A stretch of 56,978 nucleotides of DNA from JAJPXC01 sp964517875 (GTDB lineage: Bacteria; Bacteroidota; Bacteroidia; Bacteroidales; Muribaculaceae), in contig CAZFEU010000005.1 in the NCBI GenBank assembly GCA_964517875.1, positions 1 through 56,978 on the forward strand, given 5' to 3'. The notes under the pieces are model-generated. The model saw only the letters and a list, made by a program, of their open reading frames with translations, ran no database searches and had not been told where the DNA came from. The translations under genes were made by a program, and so were the position numbers. Positions 7,908 to 14,742 of this stretch are shown piece after piece (the stretch's first letter is position 1; the number at the start of each line of letters is the position of its first letter).

Positions 7908-8909
7908 TTATAGTGATGAGAATGTGCGATGTCGCCGCAGATAAAACTGTGTCAATATGTCGGGCCGTAGTTTCAGCGGGTTCGTTTCGCCAGGAATGAG
8001 TGTTGGGGTATAATTGCGGCGCATGCGTCGGAAGTCGTTGTGAGCTTGGATGATAGCCCTGGCATTACCCCATTCCAGTGTAAGGGTGAATTTTGTAAAG
8101 GCTATGGCATCAAGTAGACGTCGCTTCAGTAGCGTGCGTTTCCCTTGCTTTGGTGGTAGATTCTTGTGGAGCAGCAATAGATTGTTGCGGAAGTTGAGGT
8201 ATGTTTTCTTGGGGTTGGATGCAGGCAGGCTTCCTCCCCCCAGGTGATATACAATACTTTGAGGTACAACGGCAATACGATGCTGACCATTGCGCCGCAT
8301 TCGCCAGCAAAGGTCGATTTCCTCCATGTGGGCGAAAAAGTCGCGGTCGAGCCCTCCGAGATCGATGTAAATTTGCGAGCGAACCATTAGGGCGGCTCCG
8401 GTGGCCCAATCGATGTCGATGATGGTGTCGTACTGACCTTGGTCGGGTTCAACCACGTCGAATATGCGGCCACGGCAATAGGGGTAGCCGTTGCGGTCAA
8501 TGAACCCACCACTTGCTCCGGCATATTCAAATAGCGTTGGCGCCCGGTAGCTTAATATTTTGGGCTGACAGGCCGCATGTTGGGGGTGTGATTCCATGAA
8601 TTGATACAGTGGCTCAATCCATCCGGGGGACGGCGCAACATCGGAATTCAGAAGTATGGTGTATTGGTAGTTGGTATCTGCGATGGCGCGATTATAACCC
8701 TCGGCAAATCCATAATTCTCAGGGTATGCTATGACCTTTACGTCAGGAAACTCGTCGCGGAGCACTTTGATAGATGTGTCGGTGCTACCGTTGTCGGCAA
8801 CTATCACATCGGCCAGTGTGGCGTTGGTGTTGGCAGCTACCACCGGCAGAAACTCACGCAGTAGCGTAGCTCCGTTCCAGTTTAATATTATTACTGCTAT
8901 CGGTTTCAT
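7908..8909 (-). CDS. family 2 glycosyltransferase (rhamnosyltransferase-like)
   Basis: A 333-residue GT-A transferase. The N-terminus PIAVIILNWNGATLLREFLP, VIVADNGSTDTS (about 39-50) and the metal-binding LNSDVAPSPGW (about 92-103) define the nucleotide-sugar domain; GGLDRDFFAHMEEIDLCWRMRRNG (from about 186) is the acceptor-side ED motif of WbbL-type rhamnosyltransferases. It is probably cytosolic or membrane-peripheral and adds a sugar to a lipid-linked glycan. It is 34 bp ahead of legB and overlaps the acyltransferase gene upstream by 4 bp. Donor sugar unknown. Confidence 0.88.
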   Translation of the reverse strand: MKPIAVIILNWNGATLLREFLPVVAANTNATLADVIVADNGSTDTSIKVLRDEFPDVKVIAYPENYGFAEGYNRAIADTNYQYTILLNSDVAPSPGWIEPLYQFMESHPQHAACQPKILSYRAPTLFEYAGASGGFIDRNGYPYCRGRIFDVVEPDQGQYDTIIDIDWATGAALMVRSQIYIDLGGLDRDFFAHMEEIDLCWRMRRNGQHRIAVVPQSIVYHLGGGSLPASNPKKTYLNFRNNLLLLHKNLPPKQGKRTLLKRRLLDAIAFTKFTLTLEWGNARAIIQAHNDFRRMRRNYTPTLIPGETNPLKLRPDILTQFYLRRHRTFSSL

Positions 8910-9847
8910 TTCGTGGTGGATAGGATAGTGGGGGTAGCCACGGGTGAATCAACAGGTCGCTTCCAACGCTTGTGGCTCCAAAGCCATATTGAGGGCTCGC
9001 GCCGTATTGTCTGTTCGAGCAGATGTGCGTAGGTGTCGGTGATAGACATCGGTGGTTCCTGCGATGCATCGGGGGTAATGAGTCGCATCACTATGTGGTA
9101 GTGGCCGCGGCTTGGCTTATGCATGTCCCAATACACCACGGCCATTTTGAGCTTACGGGCCAGAACCTCGGTGCCGGTGATGAACGCGGTTGGCCGGTTG
9201 AGAAACATGAGAGGACGAGTGGGGTCGCCTGAACTTGGCTTCTGGTCGCTCATAAATCCGGTGATAGAGGGCATGTTGCTTCGTCGCAGTTCCACGAGGT
9301 GTCGCAGCACATTATTTTTAGCGAACGATAGTGGCTGAAATCTACCGCGGAGCTTGAGCATCAGTGAATCAAACCATTTATTGCGCAATGGTCGGTATAC
9401 CTGGCAGAATTCGGCATCGATGTGTGGCCGGTGCTGGCTCCAAAGAGTAATCGATGGCGCCCACTCCCAGTTGCCTGTGTGGGCGAAGTATGCGGCAATG
9501 GATCGTCCTTCACCCAATATTTTGTCAACAATCTCCATGCCCTCGAATGTGAAGCGGCTTCGCATCTGCTCATCGCTGATGTTCATCAGCTTGATGGTTT
9601 CTACTATATAGTCGGCGAAGTTGCGGTAGAATTGCCTGGTTATTTTCCGTTTTTCGTCGGGGGAGAGCTCGGGAAAAGATGCGTCAATATGGCGGTCAAC
9701 TACTTTACGGCGATAGCGTAACACATGGTAAATGAGAAAGTAAAGAACATCGGAGATCGCATATAGCACCCTTAGTGGAAGCCTTGATGCGCACCATAGC
9801 AGTGCTTGCACTGGCCAGTATTTCCAGGATCCTTCTACTTTCGTCAT
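8906..9847 (-). CDS. lipid A biosynthesis-type lysophospholipid acyltransferase (LpxL/HtrB family)
   Basis: A 313-residue inner-membrane acyltransferase. A hydrophobic N-terminal segment (about 13-38) is followed by the catalytic FAHTGNWEWAP motif (His-x4-Glu, about 119-130) and MSDQKPSSGDPTR (about 198-210), both typical of lauroyl/myristoyl transferases that act on lipid A precursors. It overlaps mtaB upstream and the glycosyltransferase gene downstream by 4 bp each, so it is co-transcribed with surface-glycan genes. In Bacteroidetes it could also acylate other lipids; lipid A is the most likely target. Confidence 0.87.
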   Translation of the reverse strand: MTKVEGSWKYWPVQALLWCASRLPLRVLYAISDVLYFLIYHVLRYRRKVVDRHIDASFPELSPDEKRKITRQFYRNFADYIVETIKLMNISDEQMRSRFTFEGMEIVDKILGEGRSIAAYFAHTGNWEWAPSITLWSQHRPHIDAEFCQVYRPLRNKWFDSLMLKLRGRFQPLSFAKNNVLRHLVELRRSNMPSITGFMSDQKPSSGDPTRPLMFLNRPTAFITGTEVLARKLKMAVVYWDMHKPSRGHYHIVMRLITPDASQEPPMSITDTYAHLLEQTIRREPSIWLWSHKRWKRPVDSPVATPTILSTTK

Positions 9848-11142
9848 AATGCGATTTCTCCTTTCATCTCTCCGCCGGATACCGGCGACAGCAGATTGAC
9901 GTTGACAATATGGTTATCGAGGCTTGGCTGGGCCGGCTCGATGTATACTTTGATGTAATTATCGGTAAAACCGCTCATTGGCTTCCCCTTGATGGGATGT
10001 TCAAGGAGCACTGGGCGCTGTGAGCCGGCGAAATGCCGTGTGAAGGCATCAAGCTTAGTGTCAGATATCTGAGCCATCTCCTTGGCACGCAGGTGCTTTT
10101 CTTCTTGGCTCACTACGTGATCAATGCCCAGGGCGCGTGTGCCAGGGCGCTCGGAGTAGGGGAAGATGTGCAGCTTTGTGATATCAAGCGATGCAATGAA
10201 ATCGCGCGAACGTTCAAACTCATCGCGGGTCTCGCCTCGCGCTCCGGTTATCAGGTCGACACCGATAAATGCATCAGGGATGGCATAACGTATCCGATCT
10301 ATTCTCCGCTTGAACAGCGCTGTGTCGTAATGTCGGCGCATCAACTGAAGCACGGTGTCGGAGCCGCTTTGGAGCGGTATGTGGAAGTGGGGCATAAATG
10401 CCCGGGAACTGGCCACAAAGTCGATAATCTCGTCGGTGAGCAGGTTGGGCTCTATTGATGATATGCGATAGCGCGAGATGCCATCCACGCGGTCGAGCTC
10501 ACGTATCAGATCAATGAACGAGTCGCTGCGCTCTTTGCCGAAGTCGCCGATGTTGACTCCTGTTATCACTATTTCGCGTGCGCCATCGGCGGCTGCGTCG
10601 CGCGCTTGCCCCACGATCTGCTCAATCGTGCCTGACCGGCTGCGGCCTCGGGCGATCGGTATGGTGCAATAGGTGCAATAATAGTCGCAGCCGTCTTGCA
10701 CCTTGAGAAAGTATCGTGTGCGGTCGCCGCGTGAACATGATGGCACAAATCGACGTAATTCGCGGCTTGACACGACGTTGACCTGGGGCGTGCCCTCGGT
10801 GATAAGGCGGTCGATAAAATCTGCGATACGGTCCTTCTGGTCGTTTCCGGCTATTATTGACACGCCGGGGAGCGTAATTGCCTCGTCGCTCTTGAGCTGT
10901 GAGTAGCATCCGGTTACAATAATCTTAGCATCGGGATGGCGCTTGGCCATTGATCGGATGTACTGGCGGCTTTTCTTATCGGCAAGCTCGGTAACAGAGC
11001 ATGTGTTGACTATCACCAGGTCGGGATGTTCGCCGGGTTTGACTCGCCGCACCCCCTTGCTTTCAAGCGATCGTGCTATGGAGGCTGTTTCGGCAAAGTT
11101 GAGCTTGCATCCTAAGGTGTGATATGCTGCTGTTAATGGCAT
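9844..11142 (-). CDS. mtaB: tRNA t6A37 methylthiotransferase
   Basis: A radical SAM methylthiotransferase that adds a methylthio group to C2 of t6A at position 37 of tRNA. The N-terminal UPF0004 domain has the cluster cysteines in GCKLNFAET, NTCSVTELADKKS and VTGCYSQLK; the radical SAM CxxxCxxC is CDYYCTYC (about 148-155); a TRAM-like region lies at the end. I chose the ATG at 11142 (432 residues, MPLTAAYHTLGCKLNF); a TTG eight codons upstream is an alternative. A promoter -7 element is 28 bp further upstream, so this is the first gene of the operon that runs through the glycan genes. Confidence 0.93.
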   Translation of the reverse strand: MPLTAAYHTLGCKLNFAETASIARSLESKGVRRVKPGEHPDLVIVNTCSVTELADKKSRQYIRSMAKRHPDAKIIVTGCYSQLKSDEAITLPGVSIIAGNDQKDRIADFIDRLITEGTPQVNVVSSRELRRFVPSCSRGDRTRYFLKVQDGCDYYCTYCTIPIARGRSRSGTIEQIVGQARDAAADGAREIVITGVNIGDFGKERSDSFIDLIRELDRVDGISRYRISSIEPNLLTDEIIDFVASSRAFMPHFHIPLQSGSDTVLQLMRRHYDTALFKRRIDRIRYAIPDAFIGVDLITGARGETRDEFERSRDFIASLDITKLHIFPYSERPGTRALGIDHVVSQEEKHLRAKEMAQISDTKLDAFTRHFAGSQRPVLLEHPIKGKPMSGFTDNYIKVYIEPAQPSLDNHIVNVNLLSPVSGGEMKGEIAL

Positions 11143-11170
11143 TGACTTTATATATATGTGTTTCAAGGCA

Positions 11171-11202
11171 CAAAATTAAGGAAAAATCATTAATTTTGCC
11201 AA
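11171..11202 (-). promoter_or_regulatory. promoter of the mtaB operon
   Basis: On the minus strand a TAATTTTG -7 element (11171-11178) follows a TTGG -33-like box (11199-11202) with a 20-bp spacer. On the opposite strand another TAATTTTG (11191-11198) faces the Crp-type gene, so the two divergent promoters share DNA and could interfere with each other or share an operator. Confidence 0.55.
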
Positions 11203-11272
11203 TAGTAGCTGCGGGCATTTTGATCCAACTAATCTGTCTGTTCAGTTGTTAATATCAAAATTAGTTAACCAG

Positions 11273-11962
11273 ATGGAAAGTATGTATGAAATATTGCTCG
11301 GTTTACCTCTGTTCAGAGGGGTGAGCCATGAGCGATTGTCGCAGGTGGTGGGGATGACCAAGTTTCACTTCCTGAAATATCTACCGGGTGAGACTATTGT
11401 CAATGCCGGTGATCAGTGCACGCATATCAAGTTTATCATATCGGGCGAGGCTCGTTTTACAATAGCCAACCATGATGGACGCTTTGTTGTGTCGCAGACG
11501 TTGGCAGCTCCCGAGGTCATAGCTCCTGAATGTCTTTTCGGTACGGTCACCCAATACCCGTGCAGCGGTGTGGCTCTCGCACCTACGGGCATTCTGCAGA
11601 TTACTAAGGCCGATTACCTGAAGATACTTAATCTCGATCAGATTTTTCTGTTCAATTATCTCAATGTTCTGTCGATGAATGCCCAAAAGGCCACGCAGGG
11701 TATTCTTGCCGTCACTACCGGCAACCTTGCTGACCGTATCGCCTTCTGGATTGTTGCATTGACACAACGCCGCGGCACCGACATCACCCTTAGTTGTCGT
11801 CAGCGTGATCTGTATTCACTCTTCGGAGTGCAACGCACCTCGCTGATAGCAACACTGGAGTCGCTGCGCGAGCGCAACATACTTACATTCACGCAGAATG
11901 AGATTCGTATCAACTCTCGTGAGGCACTTGCTGATATTTTGCAAAACGCCAACGATATGTAG
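11273..11962 (+). CDS. Crp/Fnr-family transcription regulator
   Basis: A 229-residue regulator from the ATG at 11273 (MESMYEILLGLPLF; an ATG three codons later is equally plausible). Residues about 10-120 form a cyclic-nucleotide-binding-like beta roll (LFRGVSHERLSQVV, GETIVNAGDQCTHIKFIISGEARF); residues about 150-220 hold the helix-turn-helix (LSCRQRDLYSLFGVQRTSLIATLESLRERNIL). The iron-sulfur cysteines of Fnr are absent and the cAMP phosphate-binding Arg pattern is not evident, so the effector is unknown. It is divergent from mtaB and followed by about 1 kb of noncoding DNA. Confidence 0.88.
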   Translation: MESMYEILLGLPLFRGVSHERLSQVVGMTKFHFLKYLPGETIVNAGDQCTHIKFIISGEARFTIANHDGRFVVSQTLAAPEVIAPECLFGTVTQYPCSGVALAPTGILQITKADYLKILNLDQIFLFNYLNVLSMNAQKATQGILAVTTGNLADRIAFWIVALTQRRGTDITLSCRQRDLYSLFGVQRTSLIATLESLRERNILTFTQNEIRINSREALADILQNANDM

Positions 11963-12062
11963 AAGTTTATGCGACTATGCGCAATGTGATAGTAAAATCA
12001 GTGGCAATGTGGCGTATGAATACTAAAATATGTTAAAATATTGACAAAAATCCACTAAAACG

Positions 12063-12093
12063 TTTGGAACCTGAAAAAATAGCTATATCTTTG
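12063..12093 (+). promoter_or_regulatory. promoter of short RNA copy 2
   Basis: TTTG (12063-12066), a spacer of exactly 19 bp, then TATCTTTG (12086-12093): a textbook Bacteroidetes housekeeping-sigma promoter. Transcription should begin near 12098-12100, which coincides with the start of the segment shared with copy 1. Confidence 0.75.
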
Positions 12094-12097
12094 CATC

Positions 12098-12165
12098 GTG
12101 TTTTTCATGGTATTAGATTTAAGGTTAACTAAGATTGGTTGTCGGGATGACAATCAATTTTTTTT
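12098..12165 (+). ncRNA. short terminator-ended RNA, copy 2
   Basis: The first 31 nt (12098-12128) are identical to 24-54. After them comes an 11-bp hairpin (12133-12143 paired with 12149-12159, loop of five) and eight T residues, giving a predicted RNA of about 67 nt. The hairpin sequence differs from that of copy 1 although the stem shape and the GATGAC/GTC core are kept, so selection appears to act on the unpaired 5' part and on the presence of a terminator. The RNA does not overlap a gene, and the terminator separates it from the downstream repeats. Confidence 0.65.
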
Positions 12166-12181
12166 GTGCCTATGTCAAAGA

Positions 12182-12318
12182 GTTTTGAGGGTTTAAGCCG
12201 CGGAGCGGGGCGCCCGACTACGCCGAGCAATTATATAGTGATGTATGCTTAATCCTATGGTTGCGCTCGCTAACGCGGAGCTTACCATAGGCTACCACTA
12301 ACGCCCTGCGATGCGGAG
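12182..12318 (+). repeat. 137-bp direct repeat, copy A
   Basis: Identical in length to 14743-14879, with four mismatches in 137 positions, same orientation. It is GC-rich compared with the flanking noncoding DNA and contains an 8-bp inverted repeat CCTATGGT/ACCATAGG (12254-12261 and 12284-12291) enclosing a GC-rich loop. No reading frame is preserved. The two copies bracket the CsgG-like/lectin-fold gene pair. Confidence 0.85.
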
Positions 12319-12356
12319 CTACTGCCTCTCCGAGCACAACTGCCCAATGACCTCCC

Positions 12357-12397
12357 CAAAAGTAGGGCTGAACCACGGTTCAGCCGCATAACATCCT
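12357..12397 (+). repeat. 41-bp repeat with imperfect palindrome, copy A
   Basis: Differs by one base from 14607-14647. The centre (12366-12385) is a palindrome of 8-bp arms with one mismatch at the loop relative to the perfect copy. Here it is not next to any lectin-fold gene, unlike the other copy, so it may be a leftover of an earlier cassette. Confidence 0.75.
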
Positions 12398-12563
12398 AAC
12401 ATGCTGGCCTCTGGGCTGTGCCATGGTACAGCTATATGCGATGGCTATCACCCCATGCGCTCAATCATACTATCTGCGGCATAGTTATATTGAGAAAAGC
12501 ACGCCGAGCTTTCGTGGACCGCCAACCGCCCCAGTCCACCATTAACATTCTTCTGTGAAGATA

Positions 12564-12595
12564 TTTGCTTGATTTAGGAAAAGTAATTATTTTTG
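12564..12595 (+). promoter_or_regulatory. promoter of the CsgG-like/lectin-fold operon
   Basis: TTTG (12564-12567), 20-bp spacer, TATTTTTG (12588-12595). The predicted start near 12602 leaves a leader of about 320 nt before the first ATG, far longer than for other genes in the window. Confidence 0.6.
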
Positions 12596-12599
12596 CGAT

Positions 12600-12860
12600 G
12601 TCAATCGTAGGATTGACTTGTACATTTTAGTATAAAGCGTTTATCAACGCTCATTTGATACACAGAAATCTGGAAAATTTCTTATCAAGGTCAAATGAAG
12701 CAGTGATGGATGCCTTTCGATGTGATATATTGCATGTATCTCACTTGGTGGTGATACATTATATTCACATACATGCGTGAGGCTCTAACTGCTCGTTTCA
12801 TCTTGAAAGGCATTCCAGAGCCTCTGTGTGTGAGACGGGTAGAGATACAGACTCTCACGC
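12600..12860 (+). promoter_or_regulatory. highly structured 5' leader with competing stems
   Basis: Several exact inverted repeats are visible: GTCAATC/GATTGAC (12600-12617), AGCGTT/AACGCT with a four-base loop (12636-12651), GAGGCTCT/AGAGCCTC (12779-12786 with 12817-12824), and two alternatives that need the same 3' strand: GCGTGAG (12775-12781) or GTGAGA (12830-12835), each pairing with the CTCACGC region at 12853-12860. Mutually exclusive stems are what one expects of a switching leader, but no known riboswitch consensus was recognised and no T-run terminator is present. Confidence 0.4.
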
Positions 12861-12923
12861 TTTGTTGTTTAATAGAATTATGTGAAGCCGACGAGGAGAG
12901 GACCGAGGCAGGGACATATCAAT

Positions 12924-13403
12924 ATGAAAAGGTTATCTATCTTGTTTTTAATGGTGCTTGCGTGCACCGCGTTGGCCAGTGAAGTTATGGCAGCAAAAAA
13001 AGTTGCCGTGTATGCCGAAGGTGACATATCAAAAGATACCAAATCAATTATCTGCTCGTCAGTCCTCGCACGCATGTCGGGCGATAAGAATTTTGAGGCT
13101 TATGAGCGTAACTCATCTTTTATCAATGCCCTTAACAAGGAGCAGGATTATCAGACCTCAGGGGAAGTTCCTGAAAGCGAAATCCGTACGGTGGCACAGC
13201 GCATGGGCTCAGACTATGTGATAGTGGTCACTACCATCATATCGGACGACGACCATTGCTTCATGTCGGCCAGGATGATTGACCTTGTAACTGGAAAGAT
13301 TGTCAAGACAGTTGACCTTGACCGGGAGTATACTGGCACTGAGTCTATCAAGGCGATGTCCAACAATATAGCCTATCGTCTGCTTGACTCCAAATCTAAG
13401 TAA
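12924..13403 (+). CDS. secreted CsgG/LpoB-like domain protein
   Basis: A 159-residue protein from the ATG at 12924, which gives a clean signal peptide (MKRLSILFLMVLACTALASEVMA, cleavage near AAKK). The mature part (about 24-159) alternates strands and helices: KKVAVYAEGD, SSFINALNKEQDYQTSGEVPESEI, GSDYVIVVTTI. This resembles the CsgG/LpoB-type fold found in outer-membrane assembly and peptidoglycan-synthase activator proteins. There is no lipobox, so it is predicted periplasmic. Its mature sequence is paralogous to the N-terminal domain of the next gene product, sharing a QTSGEV motif, and only 13 bp separates the genes. Function unknown. Confidence 0.8.
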   Translation: MKRLSILFLMVLACTALASEVMAAKKVAVYAEGDISKDTKSIICSSVLARMSGDKNFEAYERNSSFINALNKEQDYQTSGEVPESEIRTVAQRMGSDYVIVVTTIISDDDHCFMSARMIDLVTGKIVKTVDLDREYTGTESIKAMSNNIAYRLLDSKSK

Positions 13404-13416
13404 ATCTACTAAGTAT

Positions 13417-14601
13417 ATGAAATCACTGATTTACATCTGTCTCACTGTAATATTGGGATTGGTGGGAGCAGCGCCTGCAAAAGCGCAGACTGAAGTCGTG
13501 AAGAAAAAGCTGGCTGTTTATGTCACTGGTGACGAGGTGGATGCTAAAGTAAAGAAAGTGTTCAGCTCCAAGCTGGGCACGGCAATTACCTCAAGCGGTC
13601 AGTTTGCACTCGTTGAGACAGGACCCGAATTTCTTGCAGCTCTGCAAAAAGAGATGGATCGCCAGACTTCGGGTGAAGTGCGCAATAGTCAGATAGCGGC
13701 ATTAGGTCAGAAATATGGAGTAAAGGTGGTGGTAGTGGCCGATGTGGTTGATTTTGACGAAGCTTTGTTTGTTGTAGCCCGAAGTATCAACCTCGAAAGC
13801 GGCCTTGTGAGCAGAACCATTGATGTGAGTGGCTCGGGCGAAGGATTGCGAAATTTGGAGATACTTGCCCAAAAGGTGGCCAGCGCTCTTTTTGATGGTG
13901 TATCGTCAGGGGGCACCACGAATGCTTCCACTCCTACCGGTGGAAACGTTGAGACATTCACAGTTAATGGTGTGACTTTTGAGATGGTGAAAGTTGACGG
14001 CGGCTCATTTATGATGGGCTCGTATGAAGGAGACAGTGATGAGCAGCCAGTGCACAATGAAGCGGTGGCTACATTCTATATCGGTAAAACCGAAGTTACA
14101 CAGCGTCTCTGGACCGCTGTGATGGGTAGTAACCCTTCCTACTTCAGGGGAGAGAACATGCCGGTAGAGAATGTCACATGGTTCGACTGCCAGGAGTTTG
14201 TTGAAAGGCTCAGCCGATTGACCGGGAGAATTTTCCGCCTACCCACCGAGGCTGAGTGGGAGTACGCCGCACGTGGTGGCAACCAATCGCGGGGATACAC
14301 ATATAGTGGTAGCAACGATCTTTACCGTGTGGGCTGGTATACGGAGAATAGCGGAGACACAACACATCCCGTGGGGCAGAAGCTCGACAATGAGCTTGGT
14401 ATTTATGATATGAGCGGCAACGTGTGGGAGTGGTGTTCCGACAATTATAGTGATAACTATAGCAGTCCGCGCAACAGCTCCTATCGCGTGATTCGTGGCG
14501 GTGGCTGGAACGGCTCCGCTGCTAACTGTCGTATTGCTAATCGCTACTGCTATACTCCGGGCTATCGGTACAGGAACCTCGGCTTGCGCCTCGCACTTTA
14601 A
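13417..14601 (+). CDS. CsgG-like domain fused to FGE/C-type-lectin domain; putative retroelement-diversified protein
   Basis: A 394-residue secreted protein; the ATG at 13417 gives a signal peptide (MKSLIYICLTVILGLVGAAPAKAQ). Residues about 28-165 repeat the CsgG/LpoB-like domain of the previous gene; a Gly/Thr linker follows; about 176-394 form a formylglycine-generating-enzyme fold (VDGGSFMMGS, TEVTQRLWTAVMG, RLPTEAEWEYAARGG, LGIYDMSGNVWEWCSDNY). The FGE catalytic cysteine pair is incomplete: only the second Cys (in NCRIANRYC) is kept, so enzymatic activity is unlikely. The C-terminus, RVIRGGGWNGSAANCRIAN then YCYTPGYRYRNLGLRLAL, looks like the variable region of diversity-generating retroelement targets. 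Binding of a ligand at the surface or periplasm is inferred. Confidence 0.85.
   Translation: MKSLIYICLTVILGLVGAAPAKAQTEVVKKKLAVYVTGDEVDAKVKKVFSSKLGTAITSSGQFALVETGPEFLAALQKEMDRQTSGEVRNSQIAALGQKYGVKVVVVADVVDFDEALFVVARSINLESGLVSRTIDVSGSGEGLRNLEILAQKVASALFDGVSSGGTTNASTPTGGNVETFTVNGVTFEMVKVDGGSFMMGSYEGDSDEQPVHNEAVATFYIGKTEVTQRLWTAVMGSNPSYFRGENMPVENVTWFDCQEFVERLSRLTGRIFRLPTEAEWEYAARGGNQSRGYTYSGSNDLYRVGWYTENSGDTTHPVGQKLDNELGIYDMSGNVWEWCSDNYSDNYSSPRNSSYRVIRGGGWNGSAANCRIANRYCYTPGYRYRNLGLRLAL
14490..14596 (+). other. candidate DGR variable region (VR)
   Basis: The last ~36 codons of the lectin-fold gene. Between constant blocks (CGT ATT GCT AAT CGC; ACT CCG GGC; GGC TTG CGC CTC GCA CTT) lie codons GGC, TCC, TAC, TGC, TAT, TAT, TAC and CTC, interspersed with retained AAC codons. 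All end in C or T while the first two positions vary, which is the expected result of adenine mutagenesis of AAC/AAT template codons. The GC-rich end near the stop would be the homing-initiation region. No reverse transcriptase or template repeat is in the window. Confidence 0.6.
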
Positions 14602-14606
14602 ACTTG

Positions 14607-14647
14607 CAAAAGTAGGGCTGAACCATGGTTCAGCCGCATAACATCCT
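14607..14647 (+). repeat. 41-bp repeat with perfect palindrome, copy B
   Basis: The centre is the perfect palindrome GGCTGAACCATGGTTCAGCC (14616-14635), able to form an 8-bp stem with a four-base loop, 14 bp past the stop codon of the lectin-fold gene. A hairpin of the same geometry just downstream of the variable region is required for efficient retrohoming in the Bordetella phage BPP-1 system. It could alternatively be a weak terminator, but no T-run follows. Confidence 0.65.
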
Positions 14648-14742
14648 CGCCTGAAAATCGTTGCTGATAAAGCGGCTGCACCGGGGTGTACCCCTATACT
14701 CATATACAACAGTATATCAATGCCTTACAAGTTGATAAAGTG

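Larger units (their letters stand above)
11963..12923. other. 961-bp gap: short RNA, repeats, promoter and structured leader
   Basis: No credible coding gene was found. From left to right the gap holds a short-RNA promoter and RNA (12063-12165), the first 137-bp direct repeat (12182-12318), a 41-bp repeat with an imperfect palindrome (12357-12397), about 160 bp without recognised signals, a strong promoter (12564-12595) and a roughly 320-nt structured leader to the ATG at 12924. Confidence 0.7.

Noticed and set aside
13945..14601. Functional formylglycine-generating (sulfatase-activating) enzyme
   Set aside because: The first catalytic cysteine of the CxxxxC site is replaced (GGGWNGSAANC), no sulfatase gene is nearby and the C-terminus looks like a variable binding surface.
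14239..14709. Antisense frame of 156 codons across the variable region
   Set aside because: Produced by the codon bias of the lectin-fold gene and adjacent repeat; no start signal or homology pattern.
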